In this document: one piece after another, positions 6,533 to 12,899 of the stretch | Position numbering within the stretch: position 1 is the first letter of the stretch | Layout: each line of letters begins with the position of its first letter | NCBI GenBank assembly: GCA_964489215.1 | Contig: CAZAYB010000069.1 | Location: 1 to 12,899 of the forward strand | Origin: CAZAYB01 sp964489215 | GTDB lineage: Bacteria > Planctomycetota > Phycisphaerae > Sedimentisphaerales > Anaerohalosphaeraceae | Length of the DNA stretch: 12,899 nucleotides | Direction: 5' to 3' | Notes under the pieces: model-generated | Told to the model about the DNA's origin: nothing | The model's database searches: none | What the model saw: the letters and a program-made list of their open reading frames with translations, nothing else | Made by a program: the position numbers and the translations under genes

Positions 6533-8080
6533 ATGAGCAGTAAAAACATAACAGGAATTGACCTTGGGACAACTTTTTCAGCCATTGCTGTATTAAACAG
6601 CATAGGAAAGCCTGAAATTGTACCAAACTGGGAAGGCGAAAGAATTACTCCTTCAGCGGTTTTCTTTGACGAAGAAGACAGTTCGCTGGTCAGAGTTGGT
6701 ATCGAAGCATTGAACTCACGTCAGCTCAATCCACAAAGGTGCGTAAGGTGGATAAAAAGGCACATGGGCCAGAAGGATTTCTGCAGGAAGATAGATGACA
6801 GACAATGGTCTGCCGTGGAGCTTTCCGGACTGATACTGAAGAAACTGAGAAATGATTGTGAGAAAAATTTCGGAAAGGTTGATGATGTGGTAATCTCTGT
6901 ACCCGCTCACTTTGATGAGATAAGACGCAAAGCAACCATGGATGCAGGAAAAATGGCCGGTTTTAACGTTATAGGGATTATAAACGAACCTGTAGCCGCT
7001 GCATTATACTACGCAACCTCACATGACATCTCTGGAAGGATAATGGTTTATGACCTCGGTGGAGGAACATTTGACGTCACTGTTATGGATGTAAATAACA
7101 AAGACATGAGCATAGTCTGTTCGCAGGGTGACCATGCACTGGGCGGTATTGACTTTGACAAGAAAATTCTTGAAATTTTCGAACAAACCTATCGAGAAAA
7201 ATATAATACAGACCTTATCACTAACGATGAAGAGCTCGCAAAACTCGAAGACGAAGCAGAAGACGTCAAAAAAACTCTTTCAAGAAGAGAGTCAGCCAAA
7301 AAGGTTTTATACGGACCAGCCGGCAACCTTAAAATAGAAATAACCACCGAACAGTTCGAAAAGGCAATAGAACCTTTGATAAACCGCACCGATATGCTGA
7401 TAGATGTAACACTAAAAGAAGCCGGATGCTCTGCTGCTGACATCAATAAAGTTCTGCTCGTTGGAGGCAGTACCAGACTGCCAGCTGTTGTAAAAAGGCT
7501 CGAAAAACGCTTCGGTTTTGCACCAGATTCAAGCGTAAATGTAGATGAATGCGTATCGCTCGGTGCAGCAATACACGCTGGACTGACAAAACTTCGGGAA
7601 AACCCAGACCAGCTGGACTCTACAGTAAGCAAAGGGCTTAGCGAGGTAAAACTTCAGGATGTATGCAATCACAGCTACGGCACAATATGCGCTCCCTACG
7701 ACGAAAAGCTCAAACAGCACATCGTTAAAAATGCAATCATCTTGAAAAAGAACACCCCCCTTCCATGTGAAAAAACTCAGAAGTTCTATACAATGGAAGA
7801 AGGTCAGACCAAACTAAACATAACCATAACTCAGGGGGAGGATTCTGATGTTCAGTTTGTCAATAAAATAGCTGACCAGACATTTGAAATGCCCCCAGAC
7901 AGACCACCCAACCAGCCAATAAAAGTCACCTACAGTTACGATCTGAATCAGAGAATGCACTGCCGGTTTGAGGACGAAAAAAGCGGCAAAAAACTTGAAA
8001 TGGATTTTGATATGTCCGGCAACACTCTGGATCAGGACAAAGAAAAGGCTAAGCAATTATCCGGATGCAATGTTCAGTAG
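6533..8080 (+). CDS. DnaK-like Hsp70 ATPase lacking the C-terminal lid
   Basis: This is a 515-residue Hsp70; normal DnaK is about 640. The ATPase domain (about 1-365) keeps all hallmarks: GIDLGTTFS (Asp10), Lys75 in RWIKRHMG, Glu152 in NEPVAAALYY, DLGGGTFDV (Asp174, Thr179, Asp181) and LLVGGSTRLPAV (308-319). It should hydrolyse ATP. The interdomain linker region (about 366-380, EVKLQDVCNHSYG) is more polar than the VLLLDVTPLSLG of DnaK. A beta-type substrate domain follows (about 377-492), then only a charged tail of about 23 residues, so the helical lid is absent. A strong GGAGG site (6522-6526) lies 6 nt before the ATG. It sits between a GrpE-like gene and a membrane protein with a J-like domain, so it probably serves a dedicated membrane-linked client. 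It is unlikely to be the main housekeeping DnaK. Confidence 0.9.
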   Translation: MSSKNITGIDLGTTFSAIAVLNSIGKPEIVPNWEGERITPSAVFFDEEDSSLVRVGIEALNSRQLNPQRCVRWIKRHMGQKDFCRKIDDRQWSAVELSGLILKKLRNDCEKNFGKVDDVVISVPAHFDEIRRKATMDAGKMAGFNVIGIINEPVAAALYYATSHDISGRIMVYDLGGGTFDVTVMDVNNKDMSIVCSQGDHALGGIDFDKKILEIFEQTYREKYNTDLITNDEELAKLEDEAEDVKKTLSRRESAKKVLYGPAGNLKIEITTEQFEKAIEPLINRTDMLIDVTLKEAGCSAADINKVLLVGGSTRLPAVVKRLEKRFGFAPDSSVNVDECVSLGAAIHAGLTKLRENPDQLDSTVSKGLSEVKLQDVCNHSYGTICAPYDEKLKQHIVKNAIILKKNTPLPCEKTQKFYTMEEGQTKLNITITQGEDSDVQFVNKIADQTFEMPPDRPPNQPIKVTYSYDLNQRMHCRFEDEKSGKKLEMDFDMSGNTLDQDKEKAKQLSGCNVQ

Positions 8081-8097
8081 TAAACCGGAGTATAAAA

Positions 8098-9264
8098 ATG
8101 GTTGACTTAATTATCATCTCAGTTGCGGTACTAATATTTGTAACGGCAGGCTGGTTTCTTATGCTCGGACAGAACAACGCAAAGAAAAAACTAAAGCCTG
8201 ACACTGAGGGTTTTTTATGCAATATTCAACTCGCAAATGAACCAGGCCAGGATACAGAAAACCGGGACTTTTTCTCAATCTCTATGAAAGGAACAGTATA
8301 CAGCCCCGAACCTGGACACGACACGGATGTACAGATTATTATACACGACATAACAGATGGCTTCAAAAAAATCAGGCCTGTATTGACAGACGTTATAGAT
8401 TATCAAAAAGACAACAGCAAAATCTTTCTTTACAGACAACACAACGGAGCTTTACCAAGAAAAGAATGCCATTTATCTGACTGGATAAATATCCTCAATA
8501 TTCCAGTCAAAAAACTAAAGTTAGCATCAAGCGGCAAGCGAAAACTTGCCTTTGTTGTATCGATTCTTTCCAAAAGCTCCAAACAGCAGCTTGCAAGAGC
8601 AACTAAAATATTCGAATACAACAACCCTGACTCAGGTTATATGCAGACAAAAAACCAATATCTAAATGCCCTCACTCTGGGCACGAAAATCTGTCAGCTC
8701 TGCCTGAGTGAAAACAGCCAAATCAGCAAAAAACAGATTTGCATCCTGGACAAATGGAAGAAGTGGAAACTTAACCAGATAGAAGACAAAAACAAACTTA
8801 ACAATAAAATAAAAAAGAATCTCAGAAAACTCAAGAAATATAAAAATACCGATGACATAATAACAATCTGCAATGAAAAGGCTGCAGAAATAAATGAGGC
8901 GGAAAAATTAGAGACCATCGAACTTGTCTCTACCATTTTAGCCGAATCTGAAAACCCAAATGAATCCATTGCCCTTGTAAAAAAAATCGCTGAAGGTATC
9001 AAGATAAACAACCATTATCTTTCAGATATGATACAAAAATATTTCCCCGTTGATAACTGCCTGGATTCCCTTGAAGCTGTACTCGGTATTGAAAACGAAA
9101 TGACTGCAGAACAGATAGCCGCACTGCTTAGCGAAAAATACCGTATCTGGAACTCAAGGATTACACATCAGGACAGTAAAATCGCTAAAAAAGCTGAAAA
9201 CATGCTGCAGCTTATCGCTCAGGCCAGACACAAATATTTACCCAGAACAACTAATTCCGTCTGA
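8098..9264 (+). CDS. Membrane-anchored protein with TerB-like region and degenerate J-like C-terminal domain
   Basis: This 388-residue protein has an N-terminal membrane anchor (about 2-24). Next comes a beta-rich domain (about 38-172, including FSISMKGTVYSPEPG and DVQIIIHDITDGF) that I cannot name. Residues about 187-317 are helical and resemble a duplicated TerB half-repeat as in DjlA-type co-chaperones (TLGTKICQLCLSEN; IALVKKIAEGIKINNHYLSDMI). Residues about 325-381 follow a J-domain pattern: LEAVLGIENEMTAEQIAALL, a second helix with KYRIWNSR, then KIAKKAENMLQLIAQARHKYL. The HPD tripeptide is missing. The start was set at ATG 8098 with CGGAG 7 nt upstream; the earlier in-frame ATG at 8065 lies inside the Hsp70 gene. 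It follows the Hsp70 stop by 17 nt. I infer a membrane-bound partner of the Hsp70. TerB and J-like assignments rest on pattern only. Confidence 0.7.
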   Translation: MVDLIIISVAVLIFVTAGWFLMLGQNNAKKKLKPDTEGFLCNIQLANEPGQDTENRDFFSISMKGTVYSPEPGHDTDVQIIIHDITDGFKKIRPVLTDVIDYQKDNSKIFLYRQHNGALPRKECHLSDWINILNIPVKKLKLASSGKRKLAFVVSILSKSSKQQLARATKIFEYNNPDSGYMQTKNQYLNALTLGTKICQLCLSENSQISKKQICILDKWKKWKLNQIEDKNKLNNKIKKNLRKLKKYKNTDDIITICNEKAAEINEAEKLETIELVSTILAESENPNESIALVKKIAEGIKINNHYLSDMIQKYFPVDNCLDSLEAVLGIENEMTAEQIAALLSEKYRIWNSRITHQDSKIAKKAENMLQLIAQARHKYLPRTTNSV

Positions 9265-9296
9265 AAAAATCATACCTTTACCGGCAAACCGCACTT

Positions 9297-10247
9297 TTAA
9301 CCGGCAAAAGTACCTGCAAGAAGAGGTTTTCTGGATATCTTCGTACCGCGGTAAAACCAGTCTGTGGTCATATCAGCACTTCCCTTAGGAGGGACCAGCT
9401 TTTTGGCGAATTTGTCACTAACCTGCGGCTTTGCGATTACCAAATCCAGAGGAACCGCTGAATTTTCATTCACAACTGCCCAGCCGGAATTATCTTCGCA
9501 GATATTGCTCCAGCAATGTTCACACGGACCAAAATCGGTCCTGGCAACATAAAGCTTCTCCCCCTGGTGAAGAATCACAGGAACCAGCTTATCAATCTCA
9601 CCGTCAAGAAGTGATGGTATCCTGAACTTATCAAAATGTTTTTCACCGCGCTCCCGGGCCTTCTTTAAATACTGCCTGGCCTGGTTCACCGGATGCTCAA
9701 AAGCCATGGGGTCAATAAAAGTGCACACCGAACTCTTTTCATGATCGCTGATCATTGTAAAATCCTCGAACTTCGCCGGAATCATATCAATATAACCCTT
9801 TTCAGACCACAGGCTTTCAAATGTCCTGTCTGGATCCTTTATCATAACATAAGTCCAGTCAGAACCCCAGCTTTCGTTTGGAGGTTCAAAGCCGACAAGT
9901 ATCTCCTGAGCATCAGCCGTCCCCGAGGGCACATCGTCTCCGCCGGCAAAAACATCAGGATCGAAAACAAAAACATTATTATGACCGTGTCTGGGCAAAA
10001 ACGGTGTCACCAGACCCTTATTGCATACCGCATCATTGATTCCGAGATATATCGTAAGAACAGTCTCATCAACATCAGGGATAAGATGAGCAAGCTCCAG
10101 TGAATTTATATCCTCATCGCTGCAAAGATACTGGGGACAGCTTTTCAAAAGTTTATAAGATTCCTTAAGAAAATCGCTGTAGTCAGATTTGCCCATTTTG
10201 GACCGTTCATCAATTATAAATTCCCTCTTAATATCAATATCTGTCAT
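9297..10247 (-). CDS. Soluble protein of unknown function with a CxxC-type cysteine group
   Basis: I do not recognise this 316-residue protein. No signal peptide or membrane segment is visible. The N-terminal third is acidic with a helical part (about 20-37). The middle has several aromatic and Asp-rich strands (FVFDPDVFAGGDD, 93-105; EPPNESWGSDWTYVMI, 121-136). A small cysteine group, C242-EHC-C245 with C250, in ARTDFGPCEHCWSNIC could bind a metal; Cys37, Cys42, Cys75 and Cys175 are scattered. A potential ribosome site GAGGT lies about 10 nt before the ATG. The gene converges with the Hsp70 operon (32-nt gap, no clear terminator) and lies downstream of the tRNA-Lys on the same strand. The aromatic-rich strands suggest a globular mixed alpha/beta fold. 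No function should be assigned. Confidence 0.75.
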   Translation of the reverse strand: MTDIDIKREFIIDERSKMGKSDYSDFLKESYKLLKSCPQYLCSDEDINSLELAHLIPDVDETVLTIYLGINDAVCNKGLVTPFLPRHGHNNVFVFDPDVFAGGDDVPSGTADAQEILVGFEPPNESWGSDWTYVMIKDPDRTFESLWSEKGYIDMIPAKFEDFTMISDHEKSSVCTFIDPMAFEHPVNQARQYLKKARERGEKHFDKFRIPSLLDGEIDKLVPVILHQGEKLYVARTDFGPCEHCWSNICEDNSGWAVVNENSAVPLDLVIAKPQVSDKFAKKLVPPKGSADMTTDWFYRGTKISRKPLLAGTFAG

Positions 10248-10330
10248 TTTTGTTATCTACCTCGATAAAACGATTAAAAATGTATTTTAACAGTCAATAT
10301 CTGTAAAAAACCACACTATTCCCCTCTTAA

Positions 10331-10403
10331 TGGGCGATACAGGATTCGAACCTGTGACCTCCGGATTAAGAATCCGCTGCTCTACCGGCTGAGCTAATCG
10401 CCC
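10331..10403 (-). tRNA. tRNA-Lys (anticodon CTT)
   Basis: Read on the minus strand, a complete 73-nt cloverleaf is present. The 7-bp acceptor stem is GGGCGAT/ATCGCCC, the D arm is GCTC-AGCCGGTA-GAGC, the anticodon loop is TTCTTAA (anticodon CTT at 10370-10368), the variable loop has 5 nt, and the T arm is ACAGG-TTCGAAT-CCTGT. The discriminator is A73, and CCA is not encoded (the genome continues TTA), so it must be added by nucleotidyltransferase. The outermost anticodon-stem pair (27-43) would be G-G, a mild irregularity. Confidence 0.95.
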
Positions 10404-10414
10404 TTATATCATAT

Positions 10415-10452
10415 TTACCATTAAAAACATCGCGGTAAAAGTAAATATTTAC
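10415..10452. repeat. Cluster of TTTAC/GTAAA inverted half-sites upstream of tRNA-Lys
   Basis: TTTACC (10415-10420) is inverted as GGTAAA (10435-10440) and is immediately followed by the perfect palindrome GTAAATATTTAC (10441-10452). Four half-sites of the same kind occur within 38 bp, between the tRNA gene (-) and the mla promoter (+). A regulator-binding cluster is possible; the sequence is AT-rich and unproven. Confidence 0.35.
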
Positions 10453-10489
10453 ACACATTTTTATCCCAATTCAAGCCAAAAAACCTATT

Positions 10490-10517
10490 TTGACAAAAAT
10501 AATTAACCTTTTACAAG
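10490..10517 (+). promoter_or_regulatory. Probable sigma70-type promoter of mlaEFD
   Basis: A perfect -35 TTGACA (10490-10495) is followed after 16 nt by TACAAG (10512-10517), which matches 4 of 6 consensus positions. This would start transcription near 10524, about 78 nt before the mlaE ATG. No other good pair was found in the 10404-10601 spacer. Confidence 0.45.
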
Positions 10518-10601
10518 ACGGTTTAATATTGCATTTTTGCAGATTACCAATAAAATTTGTCTTTCGGTCATATTTTTATAAAAATGAGGGAGCATTTTTT
10601 T

Positions 10602-11744
10602 ATGTCTGTTTCTGATTTAAAAAACGGCAAAGGTAATTTAAAGATTAAAAAGGACGGCTCAAACGTTACCTTTAAGTACGCAGGCTCTCTCAACACATCA
10701 TCGGTACCAAAAATATGGGCAAAAACATTTCGGAACCTGGAGTCAAAAAAACCTCATAAACTTACTATTGATGCAAGCAAAGTGGAATATTGCGATGGTG
10801 CGGGACTTTCGGTTTTTTTTGAATTGAAGCTTCGCAGCAGAACTGACAAATTTTCACTGAATATCGAAGGCCTGAAACCGGAATTTTGCGAAATGCTCAA
10901 AATGTTCGATGCCAGGCAGTTTGATGAATCAAAGCCGGGTAAAAGAAAAAAAACAAGAGTCGCCGAGGAAGTCGGAAAAGCAACAGTAAGCCTTATTGGC
11001 GACATTTTTGAACTTATAACATATATCGGACAGCTTTTTGTTTTCATGAGCAGGGCCTTGATGCACCCTTCAAAGATAAGGTGGAAAGACGTTATCTATA
11101 TCGCAGAAAAAGCAGGCGTAAACGCAGTGGGAATAATCACCCTCATAGGCTTTTTATTCGGGCTTATAATGGCTTTTAGCGGAGTTATTTCATTACAGAA
11201 ATACGGTGCCCAGATATACGTCGCCGACATGGTAGCAATATCGATGCTGAGAGTAATGGGCCCATTTATTACCGCTGTAATGCTGGCAGGAAGGAGCGGC
11301 TCTGCATTTGCAGCTGAGATAGGTACAATGAAAATAAACGAAGAAGTAGACGCTCTCAGGACCATGGGATTTGAGCCGATAAGTTTTTTGGCCATACCAA
11401 GAGTTTTAGCTGCTTTTATTGCAACCCCCCTGCTTTGTATGGTGGCAAATGCCGCTGCACTTTTAGGAAGCGCGGTGGTACTCCTTTCGCTGGGCGTGCC
11501 GCTGGTTACCTATTGTAACAGAGTAACAGGAGCTGTCGACTACGGTGATTTTTTCGGCGGACTTTTCAAAGCCCTTACATACGGACTTCTAATTGGCGGA
11601 ATCGGATGTTTAAGAGGCCTGCAAACAAAAGCTGGGCCAAGTGCGGTAGGAGATTCAACAACAAACTCAGTGGTAACCACTATAATTCTCGTTGTCGCAG
11701 CTGAAGGGATGTATGCGGTTTTGTTTTATGTACTGGGTATTTGA
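10602..11744 (+). CDS. mlaE: MlaE-type phospholipid ABC permease with N-terminal STAS domain
   Basis: This 380-residue protein fuses two Mla parts. Residues about 11-108 form a STAS domain (MlaB-like), with KLTIDASKVEYCDGAGLSVFFEL around the signature loop D65-G66-A67-G68. Residues about 125-380 are the MlaE permease: an amphipathic N-terminal region, about five membrane helices, the family loop EIGTMKINEEVDALRTMGFEP (239-259) that contacts the ATPase, and the late motif GPSAVGDSTTNSVV (345-358). MlaFEDB-type complexes move phospholipids between inner and outer membranes; in E. coli MlaB is a separate subunit, and STAS-MlaE fusions occur in other bacteria. ATG 10602 was chosen because GAGGGAG (10586-10592) lies 9 nt before it; the upstream in-frame TTG 10557 and ATG 10584 lack a ribosome site. 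mlaF follows after 63 nt. Confidence 0.93.
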   Translation: MSVSDLKNGKGNLKIKKDGSNVTFKYAGSLNTSSVPKIWAKTFRNLESKKPHKLTIDASKVEYCDGAGLSVFFELKLRSRTDKFSLNIEGLKPEFCEMLKMFDARQFDESKPGKRKKTRVAEEVGKATVSLIGDIFELITYIGQLFVFMSRALMHPSKIRWKDVIYIAEKAGVNAVGIITLIGFLFGLIMAFSGVISLQKYGAQIYVADMVAISMLRVMGPFITAVMLAGRSGSAFAAEIGTMKINEEVDALRTMGFEPISFLAIPRVLAAFIATPLLCMVANAAALLGSAVVLLSLGVPLVTYCNRVTGAVDYGDFFGGLFKALTYGLLIGGIGCLRGLQTKAGPSAVGDSTTNSVVTTIILVVAAEGMYAVLFYVLGI

Positions 11745-11807
11745 GAAAAGATTTGAAAACTATACGGAACATCTAATAATTGTTTTTTGACTGGAAACAA
11801 ATAATAA

Positions 11808-12644
11808 ATGTCCAACGAAGAAATAATCATAAAAGTTGAAAACCTGACAGCATCCTATAATTCACAGACGATACTGGATGACATTTCGTTCAGCGTCAAA
11901 AAAGGAGAAATCTTTGTCATACTCGGAGGTTCAGGCTCCGGCAAAAGCACTCTGTTAAAGCACATGATTCGCATTCATGAACCGGACAGCGGAAAGGTAT
12001 TTATCGACGGCGATGACATAGTTTCCGCTGAGGGCAGACAACTGGAAAAGATATTGCGGAAAATAGGAGTTACTTTTCAAAGCGGTGCCTTGTTTGGGTC
12101 TATGACACTACTGGAAAATGTCAGGCTCCCCTTAGAGGAATATACAAAACTCCCGCGTGAGGCAATGGACCTTATCGCCTCGATGAAACTTGACCTTGTA
12201 GGGCTCAGGGGCTTTGGCAACCATCTGCCTTCTGAGCTTAGCGGAGGAATGAAAAAAAGGGCAGCCATCGCAAGAGCAATGGCACTTGACCCTCGGATAC
12301 TTTTCCTGGACGAACCAAGCGCAGGACTTGACCCTGTAACAAGTGCTGACCTTGACCAGCTGATACTTAACCTGGCCCGGGCTCTCAATATGACATTCGT
12401 AATTGTCACTCACGAGCTGCCAAGTGTCTTTGCTGTATCAGACAGGATTATACTTCTGGAAAAACAAACAAAAAAAATCGTCGCTTCCGGAACAGTCCAA
12501 CAGCTAAAAGACGACAAAACCAACCCATGGTCCTGGCAGTTTTTCCACCGCCATACCGGACAATACAAACATGGTCAGGATAGCCGGGAACATAAAAATG
12601 ATAACCAGAAGGAGAATTTTCATCAAAATGAGTCAGAAAGCTAA
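11808..12644 (+). CDS. mlaF: MlaF-type ABC transporter ATPase
   Basis: This is a 278-residue ABC ATPase that powers the MlaE permease. All motifs are intact: Walker A GGSGSGKST (40-48), Q-loop Gln91 (VTFQSGALFGSMT, typical of MlaF), signature LSGGM (144-148), Walker B ILFLDE with catalytic Glu169, D-loop SAGLD, and switch His202. The pattern SGGMKKRAAIARAMALDP is strongly MlaF-like. The C-terminal 30 residues (about 248-278) are a polar His/Asn/Glu/Lys-rich tail; the last part overlaps the next gene by 17 nt. The ribosome site is weak (GGAAA, about 10 nt upstream). Position between mlaE and mlaD gives the usual mlaEFD order. The ATP-binding assignment is certain and the Mla role is well supported by context. 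Confidence 0.95.
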   Translation: MSNEEIIIKVENLTASYNSQTILDDISFSVKKGEIFVILGGSGSGKSTLLKHMIRIHEPDSGKVFIDGDDIVSAEGRQLEKILRKIGVTFQSGALFGSMTLLENVRLPLEEYTKLPREAMDLIASMKLDLVGLRGFGNHLPSELSGGMKKRAAIARAMALDPRILFLDEPSAGLDPVTSADLDQLILNLARALNMTFVIVTHELPSVFAVSDRIILLEKQTKKIVASGTVQQLKDDKTNPWSWQFFHRHTGQYKHGQDSREHKNDNQKENFHQNESES

Positions 12645-12899
12645 TTACTTCAAGATCGGTTTATTTGTAATAATTGCTGTTACCCTTATAATAATAGGCA
12701 CAATAGTTTTCAGCGCAGATTCTCTCGTCAGGGACGTTATAATTGTGGAATCCTATTTCAACGAATCCGTTCAGGGACTGGACGTAGGGTCTGAAGTCGT
12801 ACAAAGAGGCGTAAAAATCGGCAGGGTTGACAAAATAACCTTCCTCACAAAATCCTACAACATAAACCCGGACCATCCTCGATACCCCGAGCTCAGCAA
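12628..12899 (+). CDS. mlaD: MlaD-type MCE-domain protein (partial, cut by window end)
   Basis: Only the first 90 residues are visible; the frame stays open to the last base. A membrane anchor (about 8-28, IGLFVIIAVTLIIIGTIVF) is followed by the start of an MCE domain, with YFNESVQGLDVGSEVVQRGVKIGRVDKI matching the family pattern (F..s..GL..Gs.V...Gv.vG.V). MlaD proteins form periplasmic hexameric rings that carry phospholipids and sit on MlaE. The start ATG lies inside the end of mlaF (17-nt overlap), so translation is probably coupled; an AAGGAG site is 13 nt upstream, rather far. The visible insertion after the first MCE strands (LTKSYNINPDHPRYPELS) hints at a longer variant, but the rest is outside the window. 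Confidence 0.88.
   Translation, partial: MSQKANYFKIGLFVIIAVTLIIIGTIVFSADSLVRDVIIVESYFNESVQGLDVGSEVVQRGVKIGRVDKITFLTKSYNINPDHPRYPELS

Noticed and set aside
7189..7632. 147-codon minus-strand frame inside the Hsp70 gene
   Set aside because: It is a Ser-rich shadow of a strongly conserved ATPase coding region.
8065..8097. Earlier ATG for the third Hsp70-operon gene
   Set aside because: It overlaps the end of the Hsp70 gene and would place polar residues before the membrane anchor; ATG 8098 has a proper CGGAG site.
9265..9310. Terminator between the convergent genes
   Set aside because: Only a 5-bp CTTTT/AAAAG pairing and a repeated ACCGGCAAA are present; no stable stem with a T-run on either strand.
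10557..10601. TTG 10557 or ATG 10584 as mlaE start
   Set aside because: Neither has a ribosome site; GAGGGAG sits directly before ATG 10602.
12661..12876. Minus-strand frame of 71 codons at the window end
   Set aside because: It is the antisense shadow of the mlaD coding region, which has a clear membrane anchor and MCE motif.
1..12899. CRISPR array, insertion sequence or prophage
   Set aside because: No regularly spaced repeats, transposase, integrase or terminal inverted repeats were seen; the tRNA gene is not followed by an integrase or a duplicated 3' end.

Overview
The window looks like a stretch of a Gram-negative-type (diderm) bacterial chromosome of moderate-to-low GC, most likely from the Planctomycetota and possibly the Phycisphaerae/Sedimentisphaerales branch. 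The lineage is an inference from three things. There is a pseudopilin with the H-X9-DG tail motif that is greatly expanded in planctomycetes. There is an nfeD-nfeD-floA cluster. There is an Mla-type phospholipid transporter, which implies an outer membrane. No mobile element, CRISPR array or phage gene is visible.

Layout: (1) 1-844, a single pseudopilin gene on + with a good promoter. (2) 867-4854 on -, a tight four-gene operon read from 4854 downwards: a long NfeD/ClpP-like membrane protease, a short NfeD, the flotillin-like FloA, and a membrane-anchored coiled-coil protein of unknown function. Gaps are only 11-18 nt. (3) 4855-5212, a 358-bp divergent control region with a near-consensus + promoter, a 10-bp direct repeat spaced 41 bp apart, and palindromes. 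(4) 5213-9264 on +, a three-gene operon that I read as a complete but highly divergent Hsp70 machine attached to the membrane. It holds a GrpE-like exchange factor with two membrane segments, a lidless DnaK-like ATPase with an intact active site, and a membrane-anchored protein with a TerB-like region and a C-terminal J-like domain lacking HPD. (5) 9297-10247 on -, an unrecognised soluble protein. (6) A tRNA-Lys(CTT) gene on - at 10331-10403. (7) 10602-12899 on +, mlaE-mlaF-mlaD, with MlaE carrying an N-terminal STAS (MlaB-like) domain and MlaD cut by the window end.

Most of the window concerns the cell envelope: a pilin-like protein, membrane-domain organisers (FloA/NfeD), membrane-tethered chaperones and lipid transport. 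The most interesting item is the Hsp70 operon. Its exchange factor and its J-like partner are both predicted to be fixed in the membrane, the Hsp70 has lost its substrate lid, and the J-like domain lacks the residues that normally trigger ATP hydrolysis.
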